NCBI GenBank assembly: GCA_026315105.1
Contig: JAOYRU010000052.1
Span: forward strand, 786,224-850,223
DNA from: Locusta migratoria
Lineage: Eukaryota; Arthropoda; Insecta; Orthoptera; Acrididae
Length of the DNA stretch: 64,000 nt
Direction: 5' to 3'
Within the stretch, counting starts at the first letter, position 1. Each line of letters begins with the position of its first letter. Positions 1 to 8,783 of this stretch are shown in pieces. The position numbers were made by a program, and so were the translations under genes. Below the pieces are notes generated by a model, which was not told where the DNA came from, did not search any database, and saw only the letters and a list, made by a program, of their open reading frames with translations.

Positions 1-564
1 GTACACCCGGAACCCGAACTGTATCTCGCTGATGACCTGCTGCGTGTCGTAGAGACGCACCGTTTTTTAGGAATGTTATTCGACAACCGTCTCACCTGGG
101 TGCCACACCTTCGCCAGCTCAAACAAAAGTGCTGGCGACACCTTAATATTCTACGCTGTCTAAGCCATACTGTTTGGGGAGCGTCACGCCCAACGCTCCT
201 GCAACTTTATAAGGCGCTCATCCAGTCGCGCCTAGACTATGGCTGCGTAGTATACGATTCGGCTGCACCTTCAGCACTGCAAACATTAGACCCAGTCTTA
301 CACTCTGGAGTTCGTTTGGCGACAGGGGCTTTCCGCACGAGCCCTGTGACAAGCCTACTAGTTGAAGCTGGGGTCCTTCCTCTGCGGTTCCGCCGGCAGC
401 ACCTGCTGGCTTCGTACGTTGCCCATGTTAAGGCCTTGCCACACCATCCGAACCAGCGGCTTCTTTTTCCAAGCGCTGCACTCCCTATCCCTCCAAGACG
501 ACCTCGGTCGGGTTACCCATTATCAGTCCGCGTTCGTTCTCTACTTTCGTCCCTCGAATCCTAA
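1..564 (+). pseudogene. ORF2 fragment: C-terminal part of reverse transcriptase (thumb and linker), ends at a premature stop
   Basis: The reading frame is open from base 1. It matches the region just downstream of the RT catalytic core in the other two ORF2s: HPEPELYL, THRFLGMLFDNRLTWVPHL, RLDYGCVVYDSAAPSAL, GAFRTSPVTSLL. The catalytic motifs A and C lie upstream of the window. The frame stops at TAA 562-564, where the intact homologue (copy 3) has a tyrosine in the SYPLP context. Beyond the stop the same frame still reads as homologous protein (PPWSFPRLQL, then LDLANRSKDS) until about 700, so this is a nonsense mutation inside ORF2 and not its natural end. The ATG at 73 is internal, not a genuine start. 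Confidence 0.9.
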
Positions 565-722
565 CCACTCCCTGCCACTTTCCACTATTCCTTTCAAACC
601 CCTCCTTGGTCCTTTCCTCGTTTGCAGCTTTGTTTGGATCTGGCCAATAGATCAAAGGACTCCGTTTCTCCAATGCAACTCCGACACCAGTTCCTGGATC
701 TCTTCAAATTTTCCGTGGTGCT

Positions 723-1529
723 GAAGCCATCTATACTGATGGGTCCCTAGCTGATGGTCGTGCTGGGTATGCATGTCTCCATGGTGACCATGTCGAACAA
801 CATTCATTGCCCCGTGACAGTAGTGTCTTTACTGCAGAGCTGGTCGCTATCCTCAAGGCTCTAGAACACCTCCGAGCCTGCCCCAGGGGATCATTTGTCA
901 TCTGTAGTGACTCCCTGAGTGGCTTGCAGGCACTCGACCAGTTCTTCCCTAGTCACCCATTAGTGCAGTCCATTCAAGACACTACTTACTCTCTAGGCAA
1001 ATCTGGCCGATGTGTGGTCTTCCTATGGACCCCTGGCCACGTCGGCATTTTAAGGAATGAACGTGTTGACCGGTTGGCCAAACAGGCCGCCACTGCGTCA
1101 CCCTTCACCATTGGCGTCATGGAATCAGACCTCAGGACATCATTGCACAAGAAGGTGCGTGATGCTTGGAGTGCTGAATGGTCTACCACGAGTGCAACAA
1201 ACAAGCTCCGAGCAGTGAAGCTATCCACGACCCTGTGGAAGTCTTCACTGCGGCCGATCCGCCGAGAGGCGGTTGTCCTCTGCCGCCTCCGTATTGGGCA
1301 CACGTGGTTGACCCATGGGTATCTCCTTCGCCGTGAGTCCCCGCCCGTGTGTCGATGTGGTGCCGGAATGACAGTGGCCCATCTCTTGATGGACTGTTCG
1401 CTTTTAGCCAATCTGCGGCATTCTTTTAATCTCCCAGACGCACTACCCCTAGTTTTAGGTGACGATGCCTCTATGGCTAACATAGTTTCAAGTTTTATCC
1501 GCGCTTCTGGTTATTATGCATCTATCTAA
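723..1529 (+). pseudogene. ORF2 fragment: RNase H domain and terminal CCHC motif, in a shifted frame
   Basis: This is the RNase H end of the same ORF2. Visible catalytic residues are the Asp of YTDGS (738-740), the Glu of TAEL (837-839), the Asp of CSDSLSGLQ, and the Asp of NERVDRLAKQ. Together they are the D-E-D-D set of RNase HI. The tryptophan-glycine-histidine stretch WTPGHVGI is also present. A C-x-C-x7-H-x4-C motif (CRCGAGMTVAHLLMDC) follows near the C-terminus, and the protein ends ...SGYYASI before the stop at 1527-1529. It lies in frame 3, whereas the upstream RT part is in frame 1, so an indel occurred between about 700 and 723. The domain is otherwise open. The ATG at 807 falls after the first catalytic Asp, so it would not give an active domain. 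Confidence 0.9.
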
Positions 1530-1875
1530 CCGTGGGTGTTGAGGCCTGATATCTTAGGCCACCAGCAACCCAGCTTTTTACCTTTTCACGTCCTTAGGAG
1601 TTCTTATTGTGTGCAGTGTGGCTGGCTCATCCTGTTTTTTCTTTGTGATCAGCCAGCCAAGGTACTCTGCTATCCAGTTTTATTCGTGACTTTCTTTTAC
1701 TAATTCTGTGTGTCTTCGTTTTGTATTGTCAGTGGCTCGTCCATTCTTAACCTGCCCTTTTATGCGATATCACTTTCAGGGCATTGTTTTATCTTTATTG
1801 ACAGTTGACTCTCAGCTAGGAACAGGGGACTGATAACCTAGCTGTTTAGTCCCCTCAAAACAACCAACAACAACA
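1530..1875 (+). other. LINE copy 1 3' UTR with two stem-loops and CAA tail
   Basis: This is non-coding sequence from the ORF2 stop to the satellite junction. It contains a short inverted repeat (GGCCT/AGGCC, near 1540-1563) and a 9-bp perfect stem with arms 1619-1627 and 1651-1659. It also has an 8-bp perfect stem near the 3' end with arms 1824-1831 (AGGGGACT) and 1848-1855 (AGTCCCCT). The last two occupy equivalent places in the other LINE 3' UTRs in this window. The tail is CAA-rich simple sequence. The satellite resumes at 1876-1878 (the 'ac' is shared by tail and satellite). Confidence 0.8.
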
Positions 1876-4800
1876 ACTACCATTTTAGAGGTCAATCACA
1901 TTGCTGACTAGTCGCCACTGCAGCTCACTGCCCTCCAGCGTCCATTCTGTCGTCTGTATAGGCTCCCAGGGTCCTTATATAGTAATGAGAGCGTTTGCAG
2001 GGAAACGCACAATAATGCAAATAACGAAATAAATGCAAATTTCCATTTAAATAGTTTTTTATTATCATGTACTACCATTTTAGAGGTCAATCACATTGCT
2101 GACTAGTCGCCAATGCAGCTCACTGCCCTCCAGCGTCCATTCTGTCGTCTGTATAGGCTCCCAGGGTCATTATATAGTAATGAGAGCGTTTGCAGGGAAA
2201 CGCACAATAATGCAAATAACGAAATAAATGCTAATTTCTCTTTTAAATAGTTTTTTATTATCATGTACTACCATTTTAGAGGTCAATCACATTGCTGACT
2301 AGTCGCCACTGCAGCTCACTGCCCTCCAGCGTCCATTCTGTCGTCTGTATAGGCTCCCAGGGTCCTTATATAGTAATGAGAGCGTCTGCAGAGAAACGCA
2401 CAATAATGCAAATAACGAAATAAATGCAAATTTCTCTTTTAAATAGTTTTTTATTATCATGTACTACCATTTTAGAGGTTAATCACTTCGCAGACTAGTC
2501 GCCAGTGCAGCTCGCAGTCCTACAGCGTCCATTTTGTCGTTTGTATAGGCTCCCAGGGTCCTTATATAGTAATGAGAGCGTCTGCAGAGAAACGCACAAT
2601 AATGCAAATAACGAAATAAATGCTAATTTCTCTTTTAAATAGTTTTTTAGTATCATGTACTACCATTTTAGAGGTCAATCACTTCGCAGACTAGTCGCCA
2701 GTGCAGCTAGCAGCCCTCCAGTGTCCATTCTGTCGTCTGTATAGGCTCCCAGGGTCCTTATATAGTAATGAGAGCGTTTGCAGGGAAACGCACAATAATG
2801 CAAATAACGAAATAAATGCTAATTTCTCTTTTAAATAGTTTTTTGTTATCATGTACTACCATTTTAGAGGTCAATCACATTGCTGACTAGTCGCCAGTGC
2901 AGCTCACTGCCCTCCAGCGTCCATTCTGTCGTCTGTATAGGCTCCCAGGGTCCTTATATAGTAATGAGAGCGTCTGCAGGGAAACGCACAATAATGCAAA
3001 TAACGAAATAAATGCAAAATTCTCTTTTAAATAGTTTTTTATTATCATGTACTACCATTTTAGAGGTCAATCACTTCGCAGACTAGTCGCCAGTGAAGCT
3101 CACTGCACTCCAGCGTCCATTCTGTCGTCTGTATAGGCTCCCAGGGTCCTTATATAGTAATGAGAGCGTTTGCAGGGAAACGCACAATAATGCAAAAAAC
3201 GAAATAAATGCAAATTTCTCTTTTAAATAGTTTTTTATTATCATGTACTACCATTTTAGAGGTCAATCACATTGCTGACTAGTCGCCACTGCAGCTCACT
3301 GCCCTCCAGCATCCATTCTGTCGTCTGTATTGGCTCCCAGGGTCCTCATATAGTAATGAGAGCGTTTGCAGGGAAACGCACAATAATGCAAATAACGAAA
3401 TAAATGCAAATTTCTCTTTTAAATAGTTTTTTATTATCATGTACTACCATTTTAGAGGTCAATCACTTCGCAGACTAGTCGCCAGTGCAGCTCACTGCCC
3501 TCCAGCGTCCATTCTGTCGTCTGTATAGGCTCCCAGGGTCCTTATATAGTAATGAGAGCGTTTGCAGGGAAACGCACAATAATGCAAATAACGAAATAAA
3601 TGCAAATTTCCATTTTAAATAGTTTTTTATTATCATGTACTACCATTTTAGAGGTCAATCACATTGCTGACTAGTCGCCACTGCAGCTCACTGCCCTCCA
3701 GCGTCTATTCTGTCGTCTGTATAGGCTCCCAGGGTCATTATATAGTAATGAGAGCGTTTGCAGGGAAACGCACAATAATGCAAATAACGAAATAAATGCT
3801 AATTTCTCTTTTAAATAGTTTTTTATTATCATGTACTACCATTTTAGAGGTCAATCACATTGCTGACTAGTCGCCACTGCAGCTCACTGCCCACCAGCGT
3901 CCATTCTGTCGTCTGTATAGGCTCCCAGGGTCCTTATATAGTAATGAGAGCGTCTGCAGAGAAACGCACAATAATGCAAATAACGAAATAAATGCAAATT
4001 TCTCTTTTAAATAGTTTTTTATTATCATGTACTACCATTTTAGAGGTCAATCACTTCGCAGACTAGTCGCCAGTGCAGCTCGCAGTCCTCCAGCGTCCAT
4101 TTTGTCGTCTGTATAGGCTCCCAGAGTCCTTATATAGTAATGACAGCGTCTGCAGAGAAACGCACAATAATGCAAATAACGAAATAAATGCTAATTTCTC
4201 TTTTAAATAGTTTTTTAGTATCATGTACTACCATTTTAGAGGTCAATCACATTGCAGACTAGTCGCCACTGCAGCTCACTGCCCTCCAGCGTCCATTCTG
4301 TCGTCTGTATAGGCTCCCAGGGTCCTTATATAGTAATGAGAGCGTCTGCAGGGAAACGCACAATAATGCAAATAACGAAATAAATGCAAATTTCTCTTTT
4401 AAATAGTTTTTTATTATCATTTACTACCATTTTAGAGGTCAATCACTTCGCAGACTAGTCGCCAGTGAAGCTCACTGCACTCCAGCGTCCATTCTGTCGT
4501 CTGTATAGGCTCCCAGGGTCCTTATATAGTAATGAGAGCGTTTGCAGGGAAACGCACAATAATGCAAAAAACGAAATAAATGCAAATTTCTCTTTTAAAT
4601 AGTTTTTTATTATCATGTACTACCATTTTAGAGGTCAATCACATTGCTGACTAGTCGCCACTACAGCTCACTGCCCTCCAGCATCCATTCTGTCGTCTGT
4701 ATTGGCTCCCAGGGTCCTCATATATTAATGAGAGCGTTTGCAGGGAAACGCACAATAATGCAAATTACGAAATAAATGCAAATTTCTCTTTTAAATAGTT

Positions 4801-6597
4801 TTTTATTATCATGTACTACCATTTTAGAGGTCAATCACATTGCTGACTAGTCGCCACTGCAGCTCACTGCCCTCCAGCGTCCATTCTGTCGTCTGTATAG
4901 GCTCGCAGGGTCCTTATATAGTAATGAGAGCGTCTGCAGAGAAACGCACAATAATGCAAATAACGAAATAAATGCTAATTTCTCTTTTAAATAGTTTTTT
5001 ATTATCATGTACTACCATTTTAGAGGTCAATCACATTGCTGACTAGTCGCCACTGCAGCTCACTGCCCTCCAGCGTCCATTCTGTCGTCTGTATAGGCTC
5101 GCAGGGTCCTTATATAGTAATGAGAGCGTCTGCAGAGAAACGCACAATAATGCAAATAACGAAATAAATGCAAATTTCTCTTTTAAATAGTTTTTTATTA
5201 TCATGTACTACCATTTTAGAGGTCAATCACTTCGCAGACTAGTCGCCAGTGCAGCTCGCAGTCCTCCAGCGTCCATTTTGTCGTCTGTATAGGCTCCCAG
5301 AGTCCTTATATAGTAATGACAGCGTCTGCAGAGAAACGCACAATAATGCAAATAACGAAATAAATGCTAATTTCTCTTTTAAATAGTTTTTTAGTATCAT
5401 GTACTACCATTTTAGAGGTCAATCACATTGCAGACTAGTCGCCACTGCAGCTCACTGCCCTCCAGCGTCCATTCTGTCGTCTGTATAGGCTCCCAGGGTC
5501 CTTATATAGTAATGACAGCGTCTGCAGAGAAACGCACAATAGTGCAAATAACGTAATAAATGCTAATTTCTCTTTTAAATAGTTTTTTAGTATCATGTAC
5601 TACCATTTTAGAGGTCAATCACATTGCTGACTAGTCGCCACTGCAGCTCACTGCCCTCCAGCGTCCATTCTGTCGTCTGTATAGGCTCCCAGGGTCCTTA
5701 TATAGTAATGAGAGCGTTTGCAGGGAAACGCACAATAATGCAAATAACGAAATAAATGCAAATTTCCATTTTAAATAGTTTTTTATTATCATGTACTACC
5801 ATTTTAGAGGTCAATCACATTGCTGACTAGTCGCCACTGCAGCTCACTGCCCTCCAGCGTCCATTCTGTCGTCTGTATAGGCTCCCAGGGTCATTATATA
5901 GTAATGAGAGCGTTTGCAGGGAAACGCACAATAATGCAAATAACGAAATAAATGCTAATTTCTCTTTTAAATAGTTTTTTATTATCATGTACTACCATTT
6001 TAGAGGTCAATCACATTGCTGACTAGTCGCCACTGCAGCTCACAGCCCTCCAGCGTCCATTCTGTCGTCTATATAGGCTCCCAGGGTCCTTATATAGTAA
6101 TGAGAGCGTCTGCAGAGAAACGCACAATAATGCAAATAACGAAATAAATGCAAATTTCTCTTTTAAATAGTTTTTTATTATCATGTACTACCATTTTAGA
6201 GGTCAATCACTTCGCAGACTAGTCGCCAGTGCAGCTCGCAGTCCTCCAGCGTCCATTTTGTCGTCTGTATAGGCTCCCAGAGTCCTTATATAGTAATGAC
6301 AGCGTCTGCAGAGAAACGCACAATAATGCAAATAACGAAATAAATGCTAATTTCTCTTTTAATTGTTTTTTTAGTATCATGTACTACCATTTTAGAGGTC
6401 AATCACATTGCAGACTAGTCGCCACTGCAGCTCACTGCCCTCCAGCGTCCATTCTGTCGTCTGTATAGGCTCCCAGGGTCCTTATATAGTAATGAGAGCG
6501 TCTGCAGGGAAACGCACAATAATGCAAATAACGAAATAAATGCAAATTTCTCTTTTAAATAGTTTTTTATTATCATGCACTACCATTTTAGAGGTCA
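1876..6597 (+). repeat. Satellite array A, ~195-196 bp monomer, about 24 copies
   Basis: Head-to-tail tandem repeat. Taking 'taccatttta' as monomer start, copies begin at 1878, 2073, 2269 and so on. Internal landmarks are a GACTAGTC palindrome, the GCGTTT/AAACGC dyad, a TTATATAG stretch, two ATGCAAAT octamers and a T-rich end. Monomers here are a mixture of 'cattgctgactagtcgccactg' and 'cttcgcagactagtcgccagtg' types. Array-specific variants include 'gcagagaaacgc' and 'atgctaattt', which alters the second octamer. Higher-order structure is visible. The variant 'cgcagtcc' recurs at 2513, 4081, 5257 and 6237 (8, 6 and 5 monomers apart). 'cagggtcat' recurs at 2162, 3730 and 5886 (8 and 11 monomers). 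'cagcatcc' recurs at 3307 and 4679 (7 monomers). No gene is present. Confidence 0.97.
1878..2072 (+). repeat. Representative satellite monomer (195 bp) with paired octamers
   Basis: This is the first complete monomer after copy 1. It shows the landmarks used throughout: GACTAGTC; the dyad GCGTTT-6 nt-AAACGC; a TATA-like TTATATAG; and two perfect ATGCAAAT octamers in the same orientation at 2015-2022 and 2033-2040, 18 bp start to start. AATAAA lies between the octamers. The last quarter is T-rich. Length differs by one base between variants (195 or 196 bp), mostly in the C/T stretch after the second octamer and in the T run. Confidence 0.95.
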
Positions 6598-6993
6598 CCC
6601 CTCAGGGGCTCAGCATTAATTTGCTGAGTACGGGCTTGGCGAACCCGGGGTCCTGAGCTGTGGGCTGTGTCGCGCCAACAGTCCGCTACACCGTAAGCTC
6701 TGTGCGTGCTTCAACGACCATCGTTCGGCGCGACGGTGGAACGTTGTACGTTTCAGAGCCCGGGGATCTTGGCTTAATCGCCCGGGTCGCGAGGATGGTA
6801 CAAACCTCTTTAAAAAAAACCTCAATCTCAAGGTGTGCTACGTGCCGAGGAGATGCATGGCTGTTGAGGTAGAACAGCCGCTAGCGAGCAACCTCTGAGG
6901 AACCTGCCGCACCTCAGTTGTACCAGGCTTACCCAGGCAAGCGGGGCTCTGCCTGGGTGGACTTTTGGTTCCCTAGCTGCTCGTGGGATGTAC
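6598..6993 (+). promoter_or_regulatory. LINE copy 2a 5' UTR, structured leader
   Basis: Non-coding leader of about 396 bp, about 97% identical to the leader of copy 2b over its first ~350 bp (about a dozen substitutions by eye). The extreme 5' end is rich in inverted repeats. CTCAGCA (6609-6615) pairs with TGCTGAG (6622-6628), CGGG (6631-6634) with CCCG (6644-6647), and CTCAGG (6601-6606) can pair with CCTGAG (6652-6657), closing a possible three-way junction. APE-type LINEs usually carry an internal promoter in this position; no specific promoter element was recognised here. Confidence 0.75.
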
Positions 6994-8385
6994 ATGAAAC
7001 GAGCAAATAAAAGCGTGGCCGGCCGCGAAAACGGCGTCTCAAAGCGTGGTAGAAGTATATTCAATGCCTCACAATATGATCCCCAATCGTTCCCATCCCT
7101 AGCTACACCATGGGAGGAACGACGGGCGAAAGACAGGGTTGAGTCCTACTCCCCTAAATTTCTTGTCTGTGCCAGGACTGATGGGGAAACTTTTAGCAAC
7201 ACGAAGCCACTCATCTTTGTGAATAATCTAGAAGACAAGTATGGCGAAGTCTCAGGTCTGTCTAAAATGAGAAGTGGTGCAGTCCTCATTGAAGCGGCAT
7301 CCCCAGCACAGTCACGGGCACTTCTGGCCTGTGATAAGCTGGGCGATATTCCTGTTACTTTCACTCCTCACAAGAGTTTAAACATGGTTCAGAGGATTGT
7401 TTTCCACCGTGATCTCCTCCTGCAGACAGATGATGAGCTCCGCGCCAACCTTGAACGACGAGGTGTGCACTTCGTCCGGCGCATCTATAGGGGACCTAAG
7501 GAGAACAAGGTAGCCACCGGTGCCTTCATCCTGGCCTTTGAGGGCGATTCTTTGCCCGAAAAGGTCAAGATTATGGTCTACCGGTGCGATGTAAAACCTT
7601 ATATTCCTCCTCCGATGCGGTGCTTCAAATGCTGGAAATTTGGGCACATGTCCTCCAGGTGCAATTCCAGCTCCACCTGTAGAAAATGTGGGCGACAATC
7701 CCATCCGGACGCTCCTTGTGCTCCTCCACCTATTTGTGTGAACTGCGGACAGCACCATCCCCCTTGCTCGCCAAACTGCACGGTGCTCCATAAGGAAAGA
7801 AAAATTATGGAATACAAGACCATGGATAAACTGTCGTACAATGAGGCCAAAAAGAAGTTTGAGCGACTGCACCCTGTGTCACTGAAGACGTCATTTGCGA
7901 CTGTCACGTCGTCGCCTTTTCCCTCGGTGTCGGCGGTCCCCATGTCTTTAACACCTTCTGTGGGCCATCAGGGCCGTAAAGCTCCATCCGCCCTCTCGAT
8001 GGTTGGGGGTTCTCCAACATGTGCTGCCCCCAATACACCTCCTGGGGTAGCACATCCCCCATCGGGGACACCAGTCCCCATTACTCAGCCGGAGAAGCAA
8101 CACCTTCCTCCGGCTCCTCTCGCTCGGAAGGGGTCCCTTGGGACGCTCCCTTCCGAGGCCTCTCAGAGTGCCACGGAGGGTCCCAGCCAACGGCTGTCGG
8201 ACTCGCACGCCCCTGGTCAAAGGGCTCTACACTCTAACTCGAGCCCTGCCACATCCTCTGAGAAGCCCTCTCAGTCCGTAAAACCAAAAGGACAGCGAGA
8301 GGATAAGAAAAAGAAACCTAAGAAAAAGGATTCTTCTGTGGCTCTAAAGCCACGCCATCTTACATCATCTGCTTCTGACGACGAG
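6598..8385 (+). mobile_element. LINE copy 2a: 5'-complete, 3'-truncated element
   Basis: The element starts at CCCCTCAGGGG immediately after the satellite fragment 'gaggtca'. The same start sequence opens copy 2b at 8388 in a different flank, so this is the true 5' terminus of the family. It contains the 5' UTR and ORF1 up to codon DDE, then stops abruptly. Two extra bases (TT, 8386-8387) precede the first base of copy 2b. ORF2 and the 3' UTR are missing. This is the opposite of the usual LINE defect (5' truncation) and suggests a chimeric insertion or rearrangement. Its ORF1 differs strongly from copy 2b, so the two are not a recent simple duplication. Confidence 0.92.
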
Positions 8386-8409
8386 TTCCCCTCAGGGGCT
8401 CAGCATTAG
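6994..8409 (+). CDS. LINE ORF1 (gag-like CCHC protein), 3'-truncated with foreign tail
   Basis: ORF1 protein of a non-LTR retrotransposon, expected to bind element RNA as a nucleic-acid chaperone in the ribonucleoprotein. The start is taken at 6994 (MKRANKSV) because copies 2b and 3 both begin MKR; an in-frame ATG two codons earlier (6988) is possible. A basic N-terminus and a conserved region (SFPSL, SPAQSRALL, HRDLLLQ, GAFILAFEGDSLPEKVK) are followed by three zinc knuckles: CFKCWKFGHMSSRC, CRKCGRQSHPDAPC and a variant third CVNC..C. Next come a Pro/Ser-rich linker and a Lys-rich patch (KKKPKKK). The genuine sequence ends at Glu (8383-8385). The last seven residues (FPSGAQH) are read from the 5' UTR of copy 2b. 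It lacks the acidic C-terminal tail seen in copies 2b and 3. Confidence 0.88.
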   Translation: MKRANKSVAGRENGVSKRGRSIFNASQYDPQSFPSLATPWEERRAKDRVESYSPKFLVCARTDGETFSNTKPLIFVNNLEDKYGEVSGLSKMRSGAVLIEAASPAQSRALLACDKLGDIPVTFTPHKSLNMVQRIVFHRDLLLQTDDELRANLERRGVHFVRRIYRGPKENKVATGAFILAFEGDSLPEKVKIMVYRCDVKPYIPPPMRCFKCWKFGHMSSRCNSSSTCRKCGRQSHPDAPCAPPPICVNCGQHHPPCSPNCTVLHKERKIMEYKTMDKLSYNEAKKKFERLHPVSLKTSFATVTSSPFPSVSAVPMSLTPSVGHQGRKAPSALSMVGGSPTCAAPNTPPGVAHPPSGTPVPITQPEKQHLPPAPLARKGSLGTLPSEASQSATEGPSQRLSDSHAPGQRALHSNSSPATSSEKPSQSVKPKGQREDKKKKPKKKDSSVALKPRHLTSSASDDEFPSGAQH

Positions 8410-8783
8410 TTTGCTGAGTACGGGCTTGGCGAACCCGGGGTCCTGAGCCGTGGGCTGTGTCGCGCCAACAGTCCGCTACACCGTAAGCTCTGTGCGTGTT
8501 TCAACGACCATCGTTCGGCGCGACGGTGGAACGTTGTACGTTTCAGAGCCCGGGGATCTTGGCTTAATCGCCCGGGTCGCGAGGACGGTACAAACCTCTC
8601 TAAAAAAACCCTCAATCTCAAGGTGTGCTACGTGCCGAGGAGATGCATGGCTGTTGAGGTAGGACAGCCGCTAGCGAGCACCCTCTGAGGAACCTGCCGC
8701 ACCTCAGTTGTATAAGGCTTACCCAGGCAAGCGGGGCTCTGTCTGGGTGGACGCTTATCTCCCTAGCTGCTCGTGGGAACACC
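8388..8783 (+). promoter_or_regulatory. LINE copy 2b 5' UTR, structured leader
   Basis: Same leader as in copy 2a, offset by 1790 bp, starting CCCCTCAGGGG. The inverted repeats at its 5' end are kept: CTCAGG 8391-8396 with CCTGAG 8442-8447, and the CTCAGCA/TGCTGAG hairpin with one loop change (A to G). Identity to 2a falls sharply in the last ~45 bp before the ORF1 start. No TATA box or initiator could be assigned with confidence. Confidence 0.75.

Larger units (their letters stand above)
1..1875 (+). mobile_element. LINE copy 1: 3' part of a non-LTR retrotransposon
   Basis: The window opens inside ORF2 of a non-LTR retrotransposon and runs through its RNase H domain and 3' UTR to a CAA-type tail at about 1857-1875, where satellite begins. 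The encoded protein aligns without large gaps to ORF2 of the elements at 8388-14360 and 32763-38990. It is closer to the first of these (shared phrases such as THRFLGM and LTWVPHLRQL). The 5' extent is unknown because the window cuts it, so I cannot say whether the element is 5'-truncated. Coding capacity is lost: one in-frame stop and one frameshift are visible. Family level: RNase H-bearing APE-type LINE of the I/Jockey/R1/LOA group; the exact clade is not resolved. Confidence 0.93.

Noticed and set aside
1940..2040. TATA-like TTATATAG and AATAAA in each monomer as promoter and poly(A) signals
   Set aside because: Both are short AT-rich motifs expected by chance in such sequence, and no open frame or transcript evidence supports a transcription unit.
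1878..2072. CENP-B box in the satellite monomer
   Set aside because: No match to the TTCG-4 nt-A-2 nt-CGGG core was found; the CCCGGG seen in six monomers lacks the other half. Centromere function cannot be claimed from this sequence.
1878..2072. tRNA- or 5S-derived SINE origin of the satellite monomer
   Set aside because: No convincing A box and B box pair at the right spacing was found on either strand.
1876..6597. CRISPR-like array
   Set aside because: The whole ~196-bp unit is conserved with no short repeat alternating with unique spacers, and the context is a eukaryotic satellite.
6598..6660. HDV-like self-cleaving ribozyme at LINE 5' ends
   Set aside because: Stems are visible but the ordered P1-P2-P3-P1-P4-P2 double pseudoknot and catalytic C could not be placed. 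Reported only as a structured-RNA candidate.
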